The notes: generated from the sequence alone by a model not told the origin. Shown: positions 53,150 to 61,284, numbered from the stretch's first letter. The stretch is DNA of 64,000 bases from Mucilaginibacter agri (GCF_009928685.1 NZ_WWEO01000045.1:992001-1056000), one strand, 5' to 3'. Made by a program: numbers and translations.

Positions 53150-54352
53150 CTATTTTTTTGAAATCCGATATAATTTACCACCGTCTGTTATAGCATAAAG
53201 TGCCCCATCATTACCTTGCGCTAAGTCCCGAAAGCGTTCCTGCTTGCCTTCCAGAAAGCGTTCTTCTCCGACAACTTTATTATTACGAATTACCAGGCGG
53301 TCGATATGCGATCCGCTCAGAGCCGCGACAAAGAGATTCCCCTTCCATTCCGGAATGACATTACTATTGTAAAATGCAATTGAACCCGGAGATATAACCG
53401 GATTCCAGTAATACACAGGCTGTGTCATCCCTTGTTTTTGCTGTATACCCTCGCCCACCTTCTCCCCGCTATATTCTATGCCATAGGTAATAACCGGCCA
53501 TCCATAATTATTTCCAGGCTTGATGAGATTGATCTCGTCTCCCCCTTTGGGTCCAAACTCTGCTTCCCACAATTCGCCTGTATTGGGATCAATGGCAAGC
53601 CCGTCTGGGTTGCGATGACCATAAGTGTAGATTTCTGGCCTGGCGCCCTTTACTTTCGCGAACGGACCATTTGGAACCGGAGTTCCTCCTGGCGTAATAT
53701 GAAGAATCTTCCCCAGTGACGAATTTAACGCCTGTGCCAGTACCCGGGTATCCGATCCCGACCGCTCGCCGGTACTTACAAATAAATTACCAGACTTATC
53801 AAAAACGATCCGAGATCCGTATTGAAGTGTATTGGTATAGGCGGGCGTAATGCGGTAAATAACAGTCTGATTCTGTAATTGAAGTTCGTCAGCCGATAGT
53901 TTTCCCTTTCCGATAGCTAAAGTCGAACCATTACTTTGCGGCTCAGAATAAGCATAGTAAACCAAGCGGTCCTTTGCAAAATTAGGAGACAGCGTTACGT
54001 CTAAAAAGCCGCCTTGCCCCGCTGCATTTACCTTCGGAAGATCTGTAATTGTTTTTCTTTCCCTGCCAGCCTTATCTAAAATTACAATGTTCCCTTTCTT
54101 TTCCGATATCAAAAATCCGCCGTCAGGCATGATGCATAATCCCCATGGATTTTCAAGTTTTTCATTAATTATCACAGCCTGCAGCTGAGTTTTTGTTTTC
54201 ACCGCCTGGATACGCGTTTGCCCCGGGAAAGCTGGCTTATAGTCTGCTGTAGGTTCGTTTTTTTCAACGGATTGCGCTTTTGCATTAACGGGTAATACGC
54301 AGGCCATCAAAGCCGTACATATTAGGTATTTGTATCGATAAAAATTGATCAT
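53150..54352 (-). CDS. Soluble glucose/sorbosone dehydrogenase-like (PQQ type) protein
   Basis: The 400-aa secreted protein (signal peptide ending PVNAKAQ) matches the GSDH six-bladed propeller family: NPWGLCIMPDGGFLISEK, GGFLDVTLSPNF, TGERSGSDTRVLAQ, YGHRNPDGLAIDP (the conserved His-Arg-Asn site), EAEFGPKGGDEINLI and NNYGWPVITYG. Members such as YliI oxidise aldose sugars with PQQ in the periplasm; no PQQ synthesis genes are in this window, so the cofactor would have to be imported or made elsewhere. It lies between a convergent DUF5703 gene and a 441-bp gap. Confidence 0.9.
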   Translation of the reverse strand: MINFYRYKYLICTALMACVLPVNAKAQSVEKNEPTADYKPAFPGQTRIQAVKTKTQLQAVIINEKLENPWGLCIMPDGGFLISEKKGNIVILDKAGRERKTITDLPKVNAAGQGGFLDVTLSPNFAKDRLVYYAYSEPQSNGSTLAIGKGKLSADELQLQNQTVIYRITPAYTNTLQYGSRIVFDKSGNLFVSTGERSGSDTRVLAQALNSSLGKILHITPGGTPVPNGPFAKVKGARPEIYTYGHRNPDGLAIDPNTGELWEAEFGPKGGDEINLIKPGNNYGWPVITYGIEYSGEKVGEGIQQKQGMTQPVYYWNPVISPGSIAFYNSNVIPEWKGNLFVAALSGSHIDRLVIRNNKVVGEERFLEGKQERFRDLAQGNDGALYAITDGGKLYRISKK

Positions 54353-54793
54353 TTCAATATATTTTATTCTTAGTTAACAGCTCTCGCAATAAATTTTCAC
54401 GGTCTTAATTCCCTGCACTTCAAGATAACACTTGGTTTTAACCAGACCACAATACCGATATGTAAGCGCTACTAATAAACCGATATTTAATATGGAAGAC
54501 ACGAACGGCCTTGATGATGTTTTATTTTTTGCAAATATTTAGACAAAACGCAGCTAAACGCTACCCTAAATTTTAATGCTCATTTATCTTACCAGCGCCT
54601 GATCTTTTCAACACAAATGTTTTGAACTCTCATCAGGATTGTTAGGCCTTCGTAAATAGCGTTAAAACCCCTAAGCATATTTAATAGCATTTCAGTGATA
54701 GCGTAGTTTTGACTTATAATTCCGCCACAATAAAAAAGCCATCAAATTTTGATGGCTGGGCATATATTATATAGAACCTTAAAAGGTGTAGTA
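54353..54793. other. Intergenic region upstream of the sugar dehydrogenase gene
   Basis: The 441-bp gap contains only the GIN-gene terminator (54730-54757) and short open frames under 20 codons. An exact plus-strand -7 box at 54704-54711 has no gene to serve. I see no other structure. Confidence 0.5.
54730..54757 (-). terminator. Intrinsic terminator of the GIN-domain gene
   Basis: A 9-bp perfect stem (AGCCATCAA with TTGATGGCT, loop of 3) at 54737-54757 is followed on the minus strand by a T-tract at 54730-54736, 37-64 bp past the stop codon. Confidence 0.85.
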
Positions 54794-55396
54794 TTACAAA
54801 CCGGCTACCTGCTCTGCTTTGTTAAAGCCTTCAAAACTAACGGTACGTATTAGGTTATCTGCTACAAAGTTGGTGCTGTTTACGGTTGCAGATTGGTTGT
54901 GTTTTAAGTTACAGTTGGTAACAGTACCTGTAAGATCGGCTGCAGCCTGGTCATTTACATTAATGTTAGCAGTATAAGCATCCAGTTTTAAGTTGGCAAC
55001 TGCGTGGTTGTAAAGGTTAACATCTAAGTTAATACCAGATAATTCGCCGAATGATTTAACGGTTGCGTTATCGTAAGCGCTGATGCTTTGTAGTTCTGCT
55101 GCGGTTACCCAAACTACCAGTTTTTCGGTTTTGTATGAGGAGATGCGTAACACGCCGTTTTGATTTTGAACCAAAGCATTTTCGCTGTAGTATTTGTCGT
55201 AAACTTTAACATTATCTGTTGTACCGTTTGATACATATAGTTCTACGTTGCCACGAACCTCAATTTTGTTGATGTGTTTTACATCTGTTAAGGTGGTGCT
55301 TACTTTGCTGATATTTTTGTTTGCTGCGAAGGTTGCTGTACTGCTTGCTAATGCTAATGATAACACGGTTGCAATGGTTAAAATTTGAGTTTTCAT
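54794..55396 (-). CDS. GIN-domain (DUF2807) secreted protein
   Basis: The 200-aa protein from ATG 55396 has a signal peptide (KTQILTIATVLSLALASSTATFAA) followed by a right-handed beta-helix of the GIN/DUF2807 type: VEVRGNVELYVSNG-like opening (KIEVRGNVELYVSNGT), ISAYDNATVKSFGEL, VNLYNHAVANLKLD and INVNDQAAADLTGTV, with one hydrophobic residue per short strand. These proteins are common in Sphingobacteriaceae; function is unknown and surface binding is suspected. The longer frame to 55498 is unlikely. An ECF-type promoter precedes it and an intrinsic terminator follows, so it is a single-gene stress-type unit. Confidence 0.85.
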   Translation of the reverse strand: MKTQILTIATVLSLALASSTATFAANKNISKVSTTLTDVKHINKIEVRGNVELYVSNGTTDNVKVYDKYYSENALVQNQNGVLRISSYKTEKLVVWVTAAELQSISAYDNATVKSFGELSGINLDVNLYNHAVANLKLDAYTANINVNDQAAADLTGTVTNCNLKHNQSATVNSTNFVADNLIRTVSFEGFNKAEQVAGL

Positions 55397-55453
55397 ATTC
55401 TTTAATGTTTTGATGATCTGTTGATTGTAATAGCTTCTGTGCTGTTTACGATA

Positions 55454-55482
55454 ATAAGACGCCCCCATTTCAGAAACGTTAC
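55454..55482 (-). promoter_or_regulatory. Putative ECF sigma promoter of the GIN gene
   Basis: On the minus strand GTAACGTTT (55474-55482) is followed, 16 bp after its GTAAC core, by CGTCTTAT (55454-55461), the layout of many ECF-sigma promoters. The leader to the ATG at 55396 would be about 50 nt. No TAnnTTTG box is found in this region. Confidence 0.45.
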
Positions 55483-55609
55483 AGCACCCAATAGCCAATA
55501 CCGGGGATAATATGTAAACAGGTAGTTTTACTCGGCGAACGCCAAGTTTTTATCGGCGAAAAAGATCAATAAATTACGTTTGCACAGGAGCTACAAATTC
55601 ACTTTCGGT

Positions 55610-56389
55610 TTATTCAGAATACTCAGCTCGTGCGGCGCTTAAAATTTCGCCCGTTTCCTGCGATTGTATGAAACCAATGACTTCCCATTCTCGAGAATTA
55701 AATCCGGCAGGCAGGTCGATAATTTCATTACCATAGCCTTGAGTGGTTATCGGAAATTTTCTCAGATTTCTTACAATTTGAATGTGTGTCAACCTACGCC
55801 CCTCGTTTTCGCCAGCTTTTACCTGGCTTACGGCATGCTTTTGTACCAACGCAACTACCAATTGACCCAATACAGGTTTGCCTTGCAATTGGTATTGAAT
55901 ATTAATGGCGCCATTTCGCCGCCTGGCTTGCAAGGTTAGGCTGGTTGCGGCTTTTCCATTCAGGGCAGAGGTCAGGTTGCTTCTAATTTTAGTCTCATCC
56001 GATCCAACAAATTCGGCACTGCCGTTAAGTATGAGTTGCGGCGTATAAACCTGGCTTGTAAACTTGCTATTGTACCAGTATTGCCGTTTGGAAAAATCCG
56101 GGTTGCTAAATACATCTTTCCAACCAAGGCGGTTCCAGTAATCAACATGGTAAGCTAATATATAAACCGGTTGGTTGCCCACCTCGTTTTGAATATGTTC
56201 CAATAGTTCGTCGGCAGGTGGGCAACTTGAACAGCCTTCTGAGGTAAACAACTCTAACACGGCAAACCCTTTGCCCGAATCAAAATTAACAGGCTTGCTT
56301 TTATTAAATTGTTGATGCTTTACATAAACGGCAGATGTTAGCAATACCACAGCGGCGGCGCAGCTAGCTAAAAGTTTTATCATTTTCAT
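55610..56389 (-). CDS. DUF1223 thioredoxin-like secreted protein
   Basis: The 259-aa protein from ATG 56389 has a signal segment (MIKLLASCAAAVVLLTSA) and the DUF1223 signature AVLELFTSEGCSSCPPADE with a CxxC pair, then LAYHVDYWNRLGWKD and VYTPQLILNG. The fold is thioredoxin-like and the CxxC could be redox-active; no enzymatic role has been fixed for the family. An upstream frame extends to 56467 but overlaps the SDR terminator, so the shorter start is better. It is the next gene after the SDR terminator and forms its own unit. Confidence 0.88.
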   Translation of the reverse strand: MKMIKLLASCAAAVVLLTSAVYVKHQQFNKSKPVNFDSGKGFAVLELFTSEGCSSCPPADELLEHIQNEVGNQPVYILAYHVDYWNRLGWKDVFSNPDFSKRQYWYNSKFTSQVYTPQLILNGSAEFVGSDETKIRSNLTSALNGKAATSLTLQARRRNGAINIQYQLQGKPVLGQLVVALVQKHAVSQVKAGENEGRRLTHIQIVRNLRKFPITTQGYGNEIIDLPAGFNSREWEVIGFIQSQETGEILSAARAEYSE

Positions 56390-56444
56390 AGTTGTAATCT
56401 TTTGATTTGATTCAAAACTATTGGCAGGATACTGTAACATGGAA

Positions 56445-56484
56445 TAAAAAAGGGTTGAACCAGACACAACAGTCCGTCAACCCT
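56445..56484 (-). terminator. Intrinsic terminator of the SDR gene
   Basis: AGGGTTGA (56451-56458) pairs with TCAACCCT (56477-56484) and the loop can add about five more pairs; a T-tract follows on the minus strand at 56445-56450. It lies 28-67 bp past the SDR stop. Confidence 0.8.
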
Positions 56485-56511
56485 GAAATTTGAAGTATGA
56501 AATTTGTGGTA

Positions 56512-57252
56512 TTACAAACTCATTCCGCCATCCATGATGATTTCTGCGCCGGTAATAAAACTGGCTGCATCTCCACAGAAATAGGCAACCATTTTAGCCA
56601 CATCTTCCGTGGTGCCGATCTTTTTTAACGGAATGCGTTCAATCATCCATTCGTCCAACCCTTTCCGTGCAGTTTTATCCAGACCAAGCTTATTGAGGAT
56701 TTCAGTCTGCGTTGGGCCAGGGCTAACCGCATTCACGCGTATTTTGCGGGGAGCAAGTTCTAAAGCAGCGATGCGCATAACAGCATTCAGCGCAGATTTG
56801 GCCGACGAATAGATAGATGAATTTACACCGTTCATATTAGCTGTATTGGATGATAGAAATACTACCGACGCACCGTTGATTAAAAGGGGAATGAAACGGC
56901 TGAGTGTAAAATAAGCTCCTTTATAGTTAATATTGATCACGTTGTCAAAGTCATCTTCCTGGGCGCCGTCGATACTAGATCCACCTAATACACCTGCATT
57001 AATAAACAGGATATTTACTTTGCCGAATCGTTCTTTTACAGTTTCGGCCAACTGCTCAATGGCTTGTAAGCTGCCTTGGTCGGCTACTAAACCAATTACA
57101 CCCAATTCATTTGCGGCGGCGATTACGGCATCTGGTCTGCGGCCTGTGATGATCACTTCGGCTCCTTGTGCTTTCAATTCTCTTGCTGTAGCATAACCGA
57201 TACCACTGTTACCACCGGTTACTAATGCTATCTTTCCTTCTAAATTTTTCAT
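56512..57252 (-). CDS. Short-chain dehydrogenase/reductase
   Basis: The 246-aa protein is a classical SDR: cofactor loop TGGNSGIGYATA, NAG motif in FINAGVLGG, active-site Ser in VVFLSSNTANM and YxxxK in YSSAKSAL. An Arg (GRRPD) after the second strand suggests NADP(H) preference. It reduces or oxidises a carbonyl/alcohol; the substrate is unknown. It diverges from the HxlR gene, and a shared operator region with repeated GGTATA/TATACC elements lies between them. HxlR regulators commonly control such oxidoreductases in response to aldehydes or quinones. Confidence 0.92.
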   Translation of the reverse strand: MKNLEGKIALVTGGNSGIGYATARELKAQGAEVIITGRRPDAVIAAANELGVIGLVADQGSLQAIEQLAETVKERFGKVNILFINAGVLGGSSIDGAQEDDFDNVININYKGAYFTLSRFIPLLINGASVVFLSSNTANMNGVNSSIYSSAKSALNAVMRIAALELAPRKIRVNAVSPGPTQTEILNKLGLDKTARKGLDEWMIERIPLKKIGTTEDVAKMVAYFCGDAASFITGAEIIMDGGMSL

Positions 57253-57271
57253 GAGATTATATTTTATTCGG

Positions 57272-57279
57272 CAAACCTA
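57272..57279 (-). promoter_or_regulatory. Putative -7 box of the SDR gene
   Basis: The minus strand reads TAGGTTTG, exact to TAnnTTTG, 20 bp before the SDR ATG at 57252. Confidence 0.45.
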
Positions 57280-57280
57280 T

Positions 57281-57329
57281 GGTATATTTGGTATAACTTT
57301 GTTACCAGTATAATAGAGTATACCAGTAT
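57281..57329 (+). promoter_or_regulatory. HxlR promoter and operator region
   Basis: Two exact plus-strand -7 boxes, TATATTTG (57283-57290) and TAACTTTG (57294-57301), overlap repeated elements: GGTATA at 57281 and 57290, GTTACC at 57301, TATACC at 57319, and a direct repeat TACCAGTAT at 57303 and 57321. GGTATAAC-TTT-GTTACC is an imperfect inverted repeat across the second box. This is the likely HxlR binding site controlling both divergent genes. Confidence 0.5.
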
Positions 57330-57696
57330 GGACGAACAACTGATCAAAGAAGTGTTATCAGATCCACGCAACGAAAAAGAAGAAATACAAGCGTTGCAGG
57401 ATACTATTTATGTCATAGGCGGCAAATGGAAATTGCCTATCATCAACTCCATTTGCAATGGCAACCGCCGGTTTCGGGAGATAGAAAGAAGCATACCTGG
57501 TATTACAACCCGGATGCTTTCGCGCGAACTGAAGGATATGGAAGCGAACAGGTTGTTAAAGCGTACCGTTACCCCAACCAGCCCGGTAACAGTAGAGTAT
57601 TCGCCGACAGATTACTGTCATTCTTTCGCTGATATTATCCTGCATATGATCAAATGGGGAAAAGAACACCGTGAAAAGCTTAAAGAAAAGGCATAG
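57328..57696 (+). CDS. HxlR-family transcriptional regulator
   Basis: The 122-aa winged-helix protein has the HxlR hallmark IGGKWKLPIINSICNGNRRF, then REIERSIPGITTRMLSRELKDMEANRLLKR and VEYSPTDYCHSFADIILHM. It should bind the operator-rich divergent region shared with the SDR gene and respond to electrophiles or a substrate of that enzyme. One Cys lies in the recognition-domain start (NSICNG) and one in TDYCHS; thiol sensing as in HypR/QorR-type regulators is possible but unproven. A terminator follows. Confidence 0.93.
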   Translation: MDEQLIKEVLSDPRNEKEEIQALQDTIYVIGGKWKLPIINSICNGNRRFREIERSIPGITTRMLSRELKDMEANRLLKRTVTPTSPVTVEYSPTDYCHSFADIILHMIKWGKEHREKLKEKA

Positions 57697-57702
57697 GCTT
57701 AA

Positions 57703-57740
57703 CGAGTCGACAGACTCGCTTTTCGCATTAAGCGAGTTTT
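57703..57740 (+). terminator. Terminator after HxlR with competing hairpin
   Basis: CTCGCTT (57715-57721) pairs with AAGCGAG (57730-57736), followed by TTTT. A second hairpin CGAGTC/GACTCG (57703-57718) shares the CTCG bases and would compete with it. Confidence 0.6.
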
Positions 57741-57864
57741 AATTTCAGGCTGAACATGATTATTGTCCAATTCGCAATATCATGTGTCCGCTTCAGCCAT
57801 TAACTGCTCATGCCGGGGTTTGTTTTAGCGCAACTTTGTGCCAACAATCAAAACAAACAACGTC

Positions 57865-58275
57865 ATGAACTTAAAAACATCAAAAACAATTTACTGGTCA
57901 GGTGCCATCTTTATCTCACTTTGGTTTGGCGCAAGCGGTTTTTTCGAGCTAACTAAAAACCCTATCGTTTGGGATATCACCGTAAAACTGGGCTACCCAC
58001 CGCACTTTATCTACATCCTCGGTGTAGCTAAACTTTTAGGTGTCGCCGTGTTACTAACTCCTAATCGTTTACTTCGTTTGAAAGAGTGGGTATTTGCGGG
58101 CATCTTCTTTGATATCACTTTCGCTTTCTTCTCTAAACTGGCCGTACTCGGCTTTGCTCCCACTGTTGATGCCATTGTTGCTTTCACCGCAATTTCTATC
58201 ACTTATATCATGTTTAGAAAGCTTTATCCGGCTACTTACACAAAAGCTGGTACTAAACATATAGAAAGAGTTTAA
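57865..58275 (+). CDS. DoxX-family membrane protein
   Basis: The 136-aa protein from ATG 57865 has four hydrophobic segments (IYWSGAIFISLWFGASGFF, FIYILGVAKLLGVAVLL, EWVFAGIFFDITFAFF, VDAIVAFTAISITYIMF) and the ELTKNPIVWDITVKLGYPPHF segment of DoxX-like proteins. The family takes part in thiosulfate/quinone or redox stress functions in some bacteria. A GTG at 57838 is in frame but weaker. It is followed by a candidate 33-codon membrane peptide and the ohr gene on the same strand, so a small peroxide/redox unit is possible. Confidence 0.85.
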   Translation: MNLKTSKTIYWSGAIFISLWFGASGFFELTKNPIVWDITVKLGYPPHFIYILGVAKLLGVAVLLTPNRLLRLKEWVFAGIFFDITFAFFSKLAVLGFAPTVDAIVAFTAISITYIMFRKLYPATYTKAGTKHIERV

Positions 58276-58310
58276 AACAATATCCGTCAATACAATAAAT
58301 ATCAATCACC

Positions 58311-58412
58311 ATGAAAGAACTTACAACTGCCAGCCGTCGAATTCTGATTATTGCAGCTGCTATAATGATCGCTGTTGTCTTGCTAAGCAGTTCAGACCTG
58401 TTAAAGGTATAG
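58311..58412 (+). CDS. Candidate 33-aa single-helix membrane peptide
   Basis: An ATG at 58311 opens a frame of 33 codons ending TAG at 58410-58412. The peptide has a polar, basic N-terminus (KELTTASRR), one strongly hydrophobic segment (ILIIAAAIMIAVVLL) and a short polar tail (SSSDLLKV), a textbook one-helix small membrane protein with positive-inside charge. It sits 35 bp after the DoxX stop. No family is recognised and expression is unproven. Confidence 0.5.
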   Translation: MKELTTASRRILIIAAAIMIAVVLLSSSDLLKV

Positions 58413-58495
58413 CTCATTCTTAAATATAAAAGTGGAAAGGTCCATCATATCTTAACAGACGGTGTCGGCCACAAGCATTTGGTAGCGCTGTTAAT

Positions 58496-58511
58496 GAAGT
58501 TGATCGACTTC
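58496..58511. promoter_or_regulatory. Imperfect palindrome upstream of ohr
   Basis: GAAGTTGATCGACTTC pairs at 14 of 16 positions and lies 45 bp before the ohr ATG. It may bind a peroxide-responsive regulator; no ohrR gene is in the window. Confidence 0.3.
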
Positions 58512-58556
58512 TATAATAACTGGCATATAAAATATTAAACAAGAAATCTTAATAAA

Positions 58557-59015
58557 ATGAAAAATCAAAATGTAATCAGCAGCACCCACAATGCAGAAGC
58601 TGAGATAAGCAAGGTATTATATACAGGTAAAGTACACATTACCGGTGGACGCGTAGGAAAAGCAACCAGCAATGATGGTCGTTTAAAAATCAGCTTGTCT
58701 ACCCCGGGTGGCCCTGGTAATGGAACCAACCCCGAGCAATTATTTGCAGCAGGATGGTCTGCTTGTTTTATTGGTGCTATGAGGCACAATGCTTCTGGTC
58801 TGCAAATAGCATTGCCAGCAGATTTAGCAGTTGATGCAGAAGTTGATTTGGGTACAGGCGAAAATGGGTTTCAATTGCAGGCGCGTTTGAATGTTAGCCT
58901 ACCCGGACTGACTACAGAACAAGCTAAAACAGTGGTAGAGGCAGCACACCAAACGTGCCCTTATTCAAAAGCAACACGTGGCAATATCAATGTGGAGATA
59001 AATGTAGCGGTTTAA
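58557..59015 (+). CDS. ohr: Organic hydroperoxide resistance protein (Ohr/OsmC)
   Basis: The 152-aa protein has the Ohr pattern: KVLYTGKVHITGGRVGKA, TNPEQLFAAGWSACF with the peroxidatic Cys, and the resolving Cys in AHQTCPYSKATRGN. Ohr reduces organic hydroperoxides with dihydrolipoyl partners in the cytoplasm. The length is slightly above the usual ~140 residues owing to a polar N-terminus. It ends in a good intrinsic terminator. Confusion with OsmC is possible, but the TPEQLFAAGxxxCF and TCPYSxATRGN motifs favour Ohr. Confidence 0.94.
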   Translation: MKNQNVISSTHNAEAEISKVLYTGKVHITGGRVGKATSNDGRLKISLSTPGGPGNGTNPEQLFAAGWSACFIGAMRHNASGLQIALPADLAVDAEVDLGTGENGFQLQARLNVSLPGLTTEQAKTVVEAAHQTCPYSKATRGNINVEINVAV

Positions 59016-59036
59016 CTGCTATGGTGTTTGGTTGAA

Positions 59037-59071
59037 GCGGAGGCTGGCTTAAAAGCCACCTCCGCTTTTTT
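59037..59071 (+). terminator. Intrinsic terminator after ohr
   Basis: A 12-bp stem with one bulged C (GCGGAGG...CCTCCGC base) at 59037-59065 is followed by six Ts. It overlaps the end of the convergent TetR gene. Confidence 0.85.
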
Positions 59072-59657
59072 ATTTAAAAACCATCCGGTAGATCAGTTGC
59101 TTGCGCTCGGCAACCAATTGATCAAAGTCCTGATGGTTCAGATTAAAAAATTGCCGGTATAATGGTGCCATAATAAACGGGTAAGACAGCAGGGAAAATA
59201 AATTCATCAGAAAATGTTTGGGGTTCATCTTTTCGATAACACCCGCGCTCATTTCGTTTTCAATTTCGTTTAAGAAATTAGCTACCGGCATATTATCTAT
59301 ATCTTTTACCAATTCAACACCCGCAGTATTTATTTCGGTAACAAGGAAAATTTCCTGATATGGGTAAGCTCTCATCTCTTTCATAAATACAGCGATCAAC
59401 TCTTCGATTTTTTCTTGAAAGGGCCTAACTGACGCCATCACTGTTCCTAAACGCACGCTTAGTTCAAGCATCGATTCATTAAAAACACAGGCAACTAGCT
59501 GGTCTCGAGTCCTAAAGTAGTAATGCAAGGCTGCCCGGTTAACACCGGCTGCTTCGGCTATGTCTTGTGTAGTTGCATGCAATTTTCCTTCTGCGAAAAG
59601 AATACGCTTTGCAGTATCCTTAATCAGTTGCTCGGTTCCGGTGTTTTTGAGTGGCAT
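59070..59657 (-). CDS. TetR-family transcriptional regulator
   Basis: The 195-aa protein has a TetR HTH (RILFAEGKLHATTQDIAEAAG, then VNRAALHYYFRTRDQLVACVF) and a helical ligand-binding domain with no recognised ligand. It starts 2 bp after the ABC-F stop, so both are one transcript. Twin palindromes 27-52 bp upstream of the ABC-F start (61285-61310) are probable binding sites, giving an autoregulated ABC-F/TetR operon induced by a compound that the ABC-F protein counters. Confidence 0.92.
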   Translation of the reverse strand: MPLKNTGTEQLIKDTAKRILFAEGKLHATTQDIAEAAGVNRAALHYYFRTRDQLVACVFNESMLELSVRLGTVMASVRPFQEKIEELIAVFMKEMRAYPYQEIFLVTEINTAGVELVKDIDNMPVANFLNEIENEMSAGVIEKMNPKHFLMNLFSLLSYPFIMAPLYRQFFNLNHQDFDQLVAERKQLIYRMVFK

Positions 59658-59659
59658 TA

Positions 59660-61258
59660 TTATATACTTTTTTTTATCTCTATGCTCTTATTAATTCCTA
59701 TATCATTAATAAAGTATTCATCGTGCGATATAACCAGCAATGTCCCGTTAAAATCTCTAGTGGTGGCTGTAAGTACATCCAAACTCCTCATATCAAGATT
59801 GTTGGTAGGTTCATCCAAAATCAGCATATCAGGCGTGTGATTACTTACGGCCAGGCAACATAAAGAAAGCTTCATTTTTTCCCCTCCGCTTAATACGGCA
59901 GCTTTTTTGTCCCAGTCCTGGCGTTCAAATTGTGAGTAGATCAATAAGGACTTTAGCTCGTGCTCCTGCAGGTTTCGGCTATTGTAATGCTGTATTTGTT
60001 CAAAAACAGTCAAGTCAGGACTAACCAGGGTATAATCCTGGTCGAGATATAAGTAGGTGAAGTCCCCCCTTTTGATACGATCTACGCTTGTTGTCAGCTG
60101 TCCGCTAATTAATTTGAGTAAAGTGGTCTTGCCCACGCCATTATCGCCTTTAATCTGTAACCTGTCGCCCGAGCGTATCTGAAAGGTAAGTGGTTCCCAA
60201 AGTGGGCCGCCTCCGAAATTGTAGGTAAGATCCTCAGCATCAACCAATATTTTGCCCCTGTGAAGAGCGGACGAACCAATGTCTATTTTCAGTACTTGAT
60301 ATCCTTGAATCTGCCCCCGGATATTCCTGATATTTTCGTTAATGTTATTCAGCTTCTCATCTTGTGCATCCAATGCTTTAGCCGTAGTGCCTTCAGCTTT
60401 ACTTTTTAAACCTCCCGCAATAATGCGTGGCAATGAGCCCGACTTACCTTTGGCCTGTCCGCGCGACTCTATCTTTCGCCTCTTCTCCGCAACATCACGT
60501 GCTTTTTGCTGGGTTAGTTTTAAAGTCTTCGACTGCTCATGCAACTCGTTTTGCAATGCATTTATTTTACCTTCCTTCTCTTCTCTGTAAAAATCGAAAT
60601 TACCGCCGTACGCCTCTAAACCAAACGGACTTAGTTCGAGTGTTTCCGGGAGCAGGTTAAGCAAAGTGCGATCATGGCTTATCGCCAACAGCGTTGCTCT
60701 ATTATTTAAGATCATCTCATATAACTGCTTTCTGCCAGTTAAATCAAGATGGTTAGAAGGCTCATCAAGCAAAATTATTTCAGGAGCATGGATTTCAATC
60801 CCAGCCAGAAACACTTTTGTCTTTTCGCCGCCGCTGAGTTCGCCCATTGACTGCATGGGTGTTAAATGGCCCAGATTCCATTTGCTTAACCCGGCATAGA
60901 TCTTGTCTTCGATCTCCCAATCATCTGCCAGATCGTTAAAATATTGCTGTTCAGTGCAGCCTTGCGTTATTGCATTTAGAGCTGCTAGCTTTTTATCGAC
61001 TCTTAATGCAGTTGCAACTGTAAAGTAATTGTATTGCCCCAAATGCTGTGGCACATACCATGGAGCAGATGAAGTAAAGATATTACCTGCCGATGGCTGC
61101 AATGTGCCCACAATAAGTTGTAACAGCGTGGATTTACCTACACCGTTATCACCCACTAACGCAGCTTTTTCGCCTTTACCAAGCGTAAAAGTGATTTGCT
61201 CAAATAACCTTTCTTTGTTAGGGTGCTGGTAAGATAAGGCACCTATTTTAATACTCAT
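59660..61258 (-). CDS. ABC-F family ATPase, regulated type
   Basis: The 532-aa protein has two ABC cassettes (Walker A GDNGVGKST and GDNGVGKTT; signatures LSGGEKTK and LSGGEKMK; Walker B ILLDEPSNH and LILDEPTNN) and a linker of charged helices (QKARDVAEKRRKIESRGQAKGKS), no membrane segments. Unlike the housekeeping-type copy at 41173-42807, it is cotranscribed with a TetR gene and preceded by an operator, which suggests inducible ribosome protection or stress use. Antibiotic specificity cannot be judged from sequence alone. Confidence 0.93.
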   Translation of the reverse strand: MSIKIGALSYQHPNKERLFEQITFTLGKGEKAALVGDNGVGKSTLLQLIVGTLQPSAGNIFTSSAPWYVPQHLGQYNYFTVATALRVDKKLAALNAITQGCTEQQYFNDLADDWEIEDKIYAGLSKWNLGHLTPMQSMGELSGGEKTKVFLAGIEIHAPEIILLDEPSNHLDLTGRKQLYEMILNNRATLLAISHDRTLLNLLPETLELSPFGLEAYGGNFDFYREEKEGKINALQNELHEQSKTLKLTQQKARDVAEKRRKIESRGQAKGKSGSLPRIIAGGLKSKAEGTTAKALDAQDEKLNNINENIRNIRGQIQGYQVLKIDIGSSALHRGKILVDAEDLTYNFGGGPLWEPLTFQIRSGDRLQIKGDNGVGKTTLLKLISGQLTTSVDRIKRGDFTYLYLDQDYTLVSPDLTVFEQIQHYNSRNLQEHELKSLLIYSQFERQDWDKKAAVLSGGEKMKLSLCCLAVSNHTPDMLILDEPTNNLDMRSLDVLTATTRDFNGTLLVISHDEYFINDIGINKSIEIKKSI

Positions 61259-61284
61259 TTCTCTTCAAAGATACGTTTTAATCT

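Noticed and set aside
54704..54711. Exact plus-strand -7 box TAGTTTTG
   Set aside because: No plus-strand gene follows; the next genes are on the minus strand.
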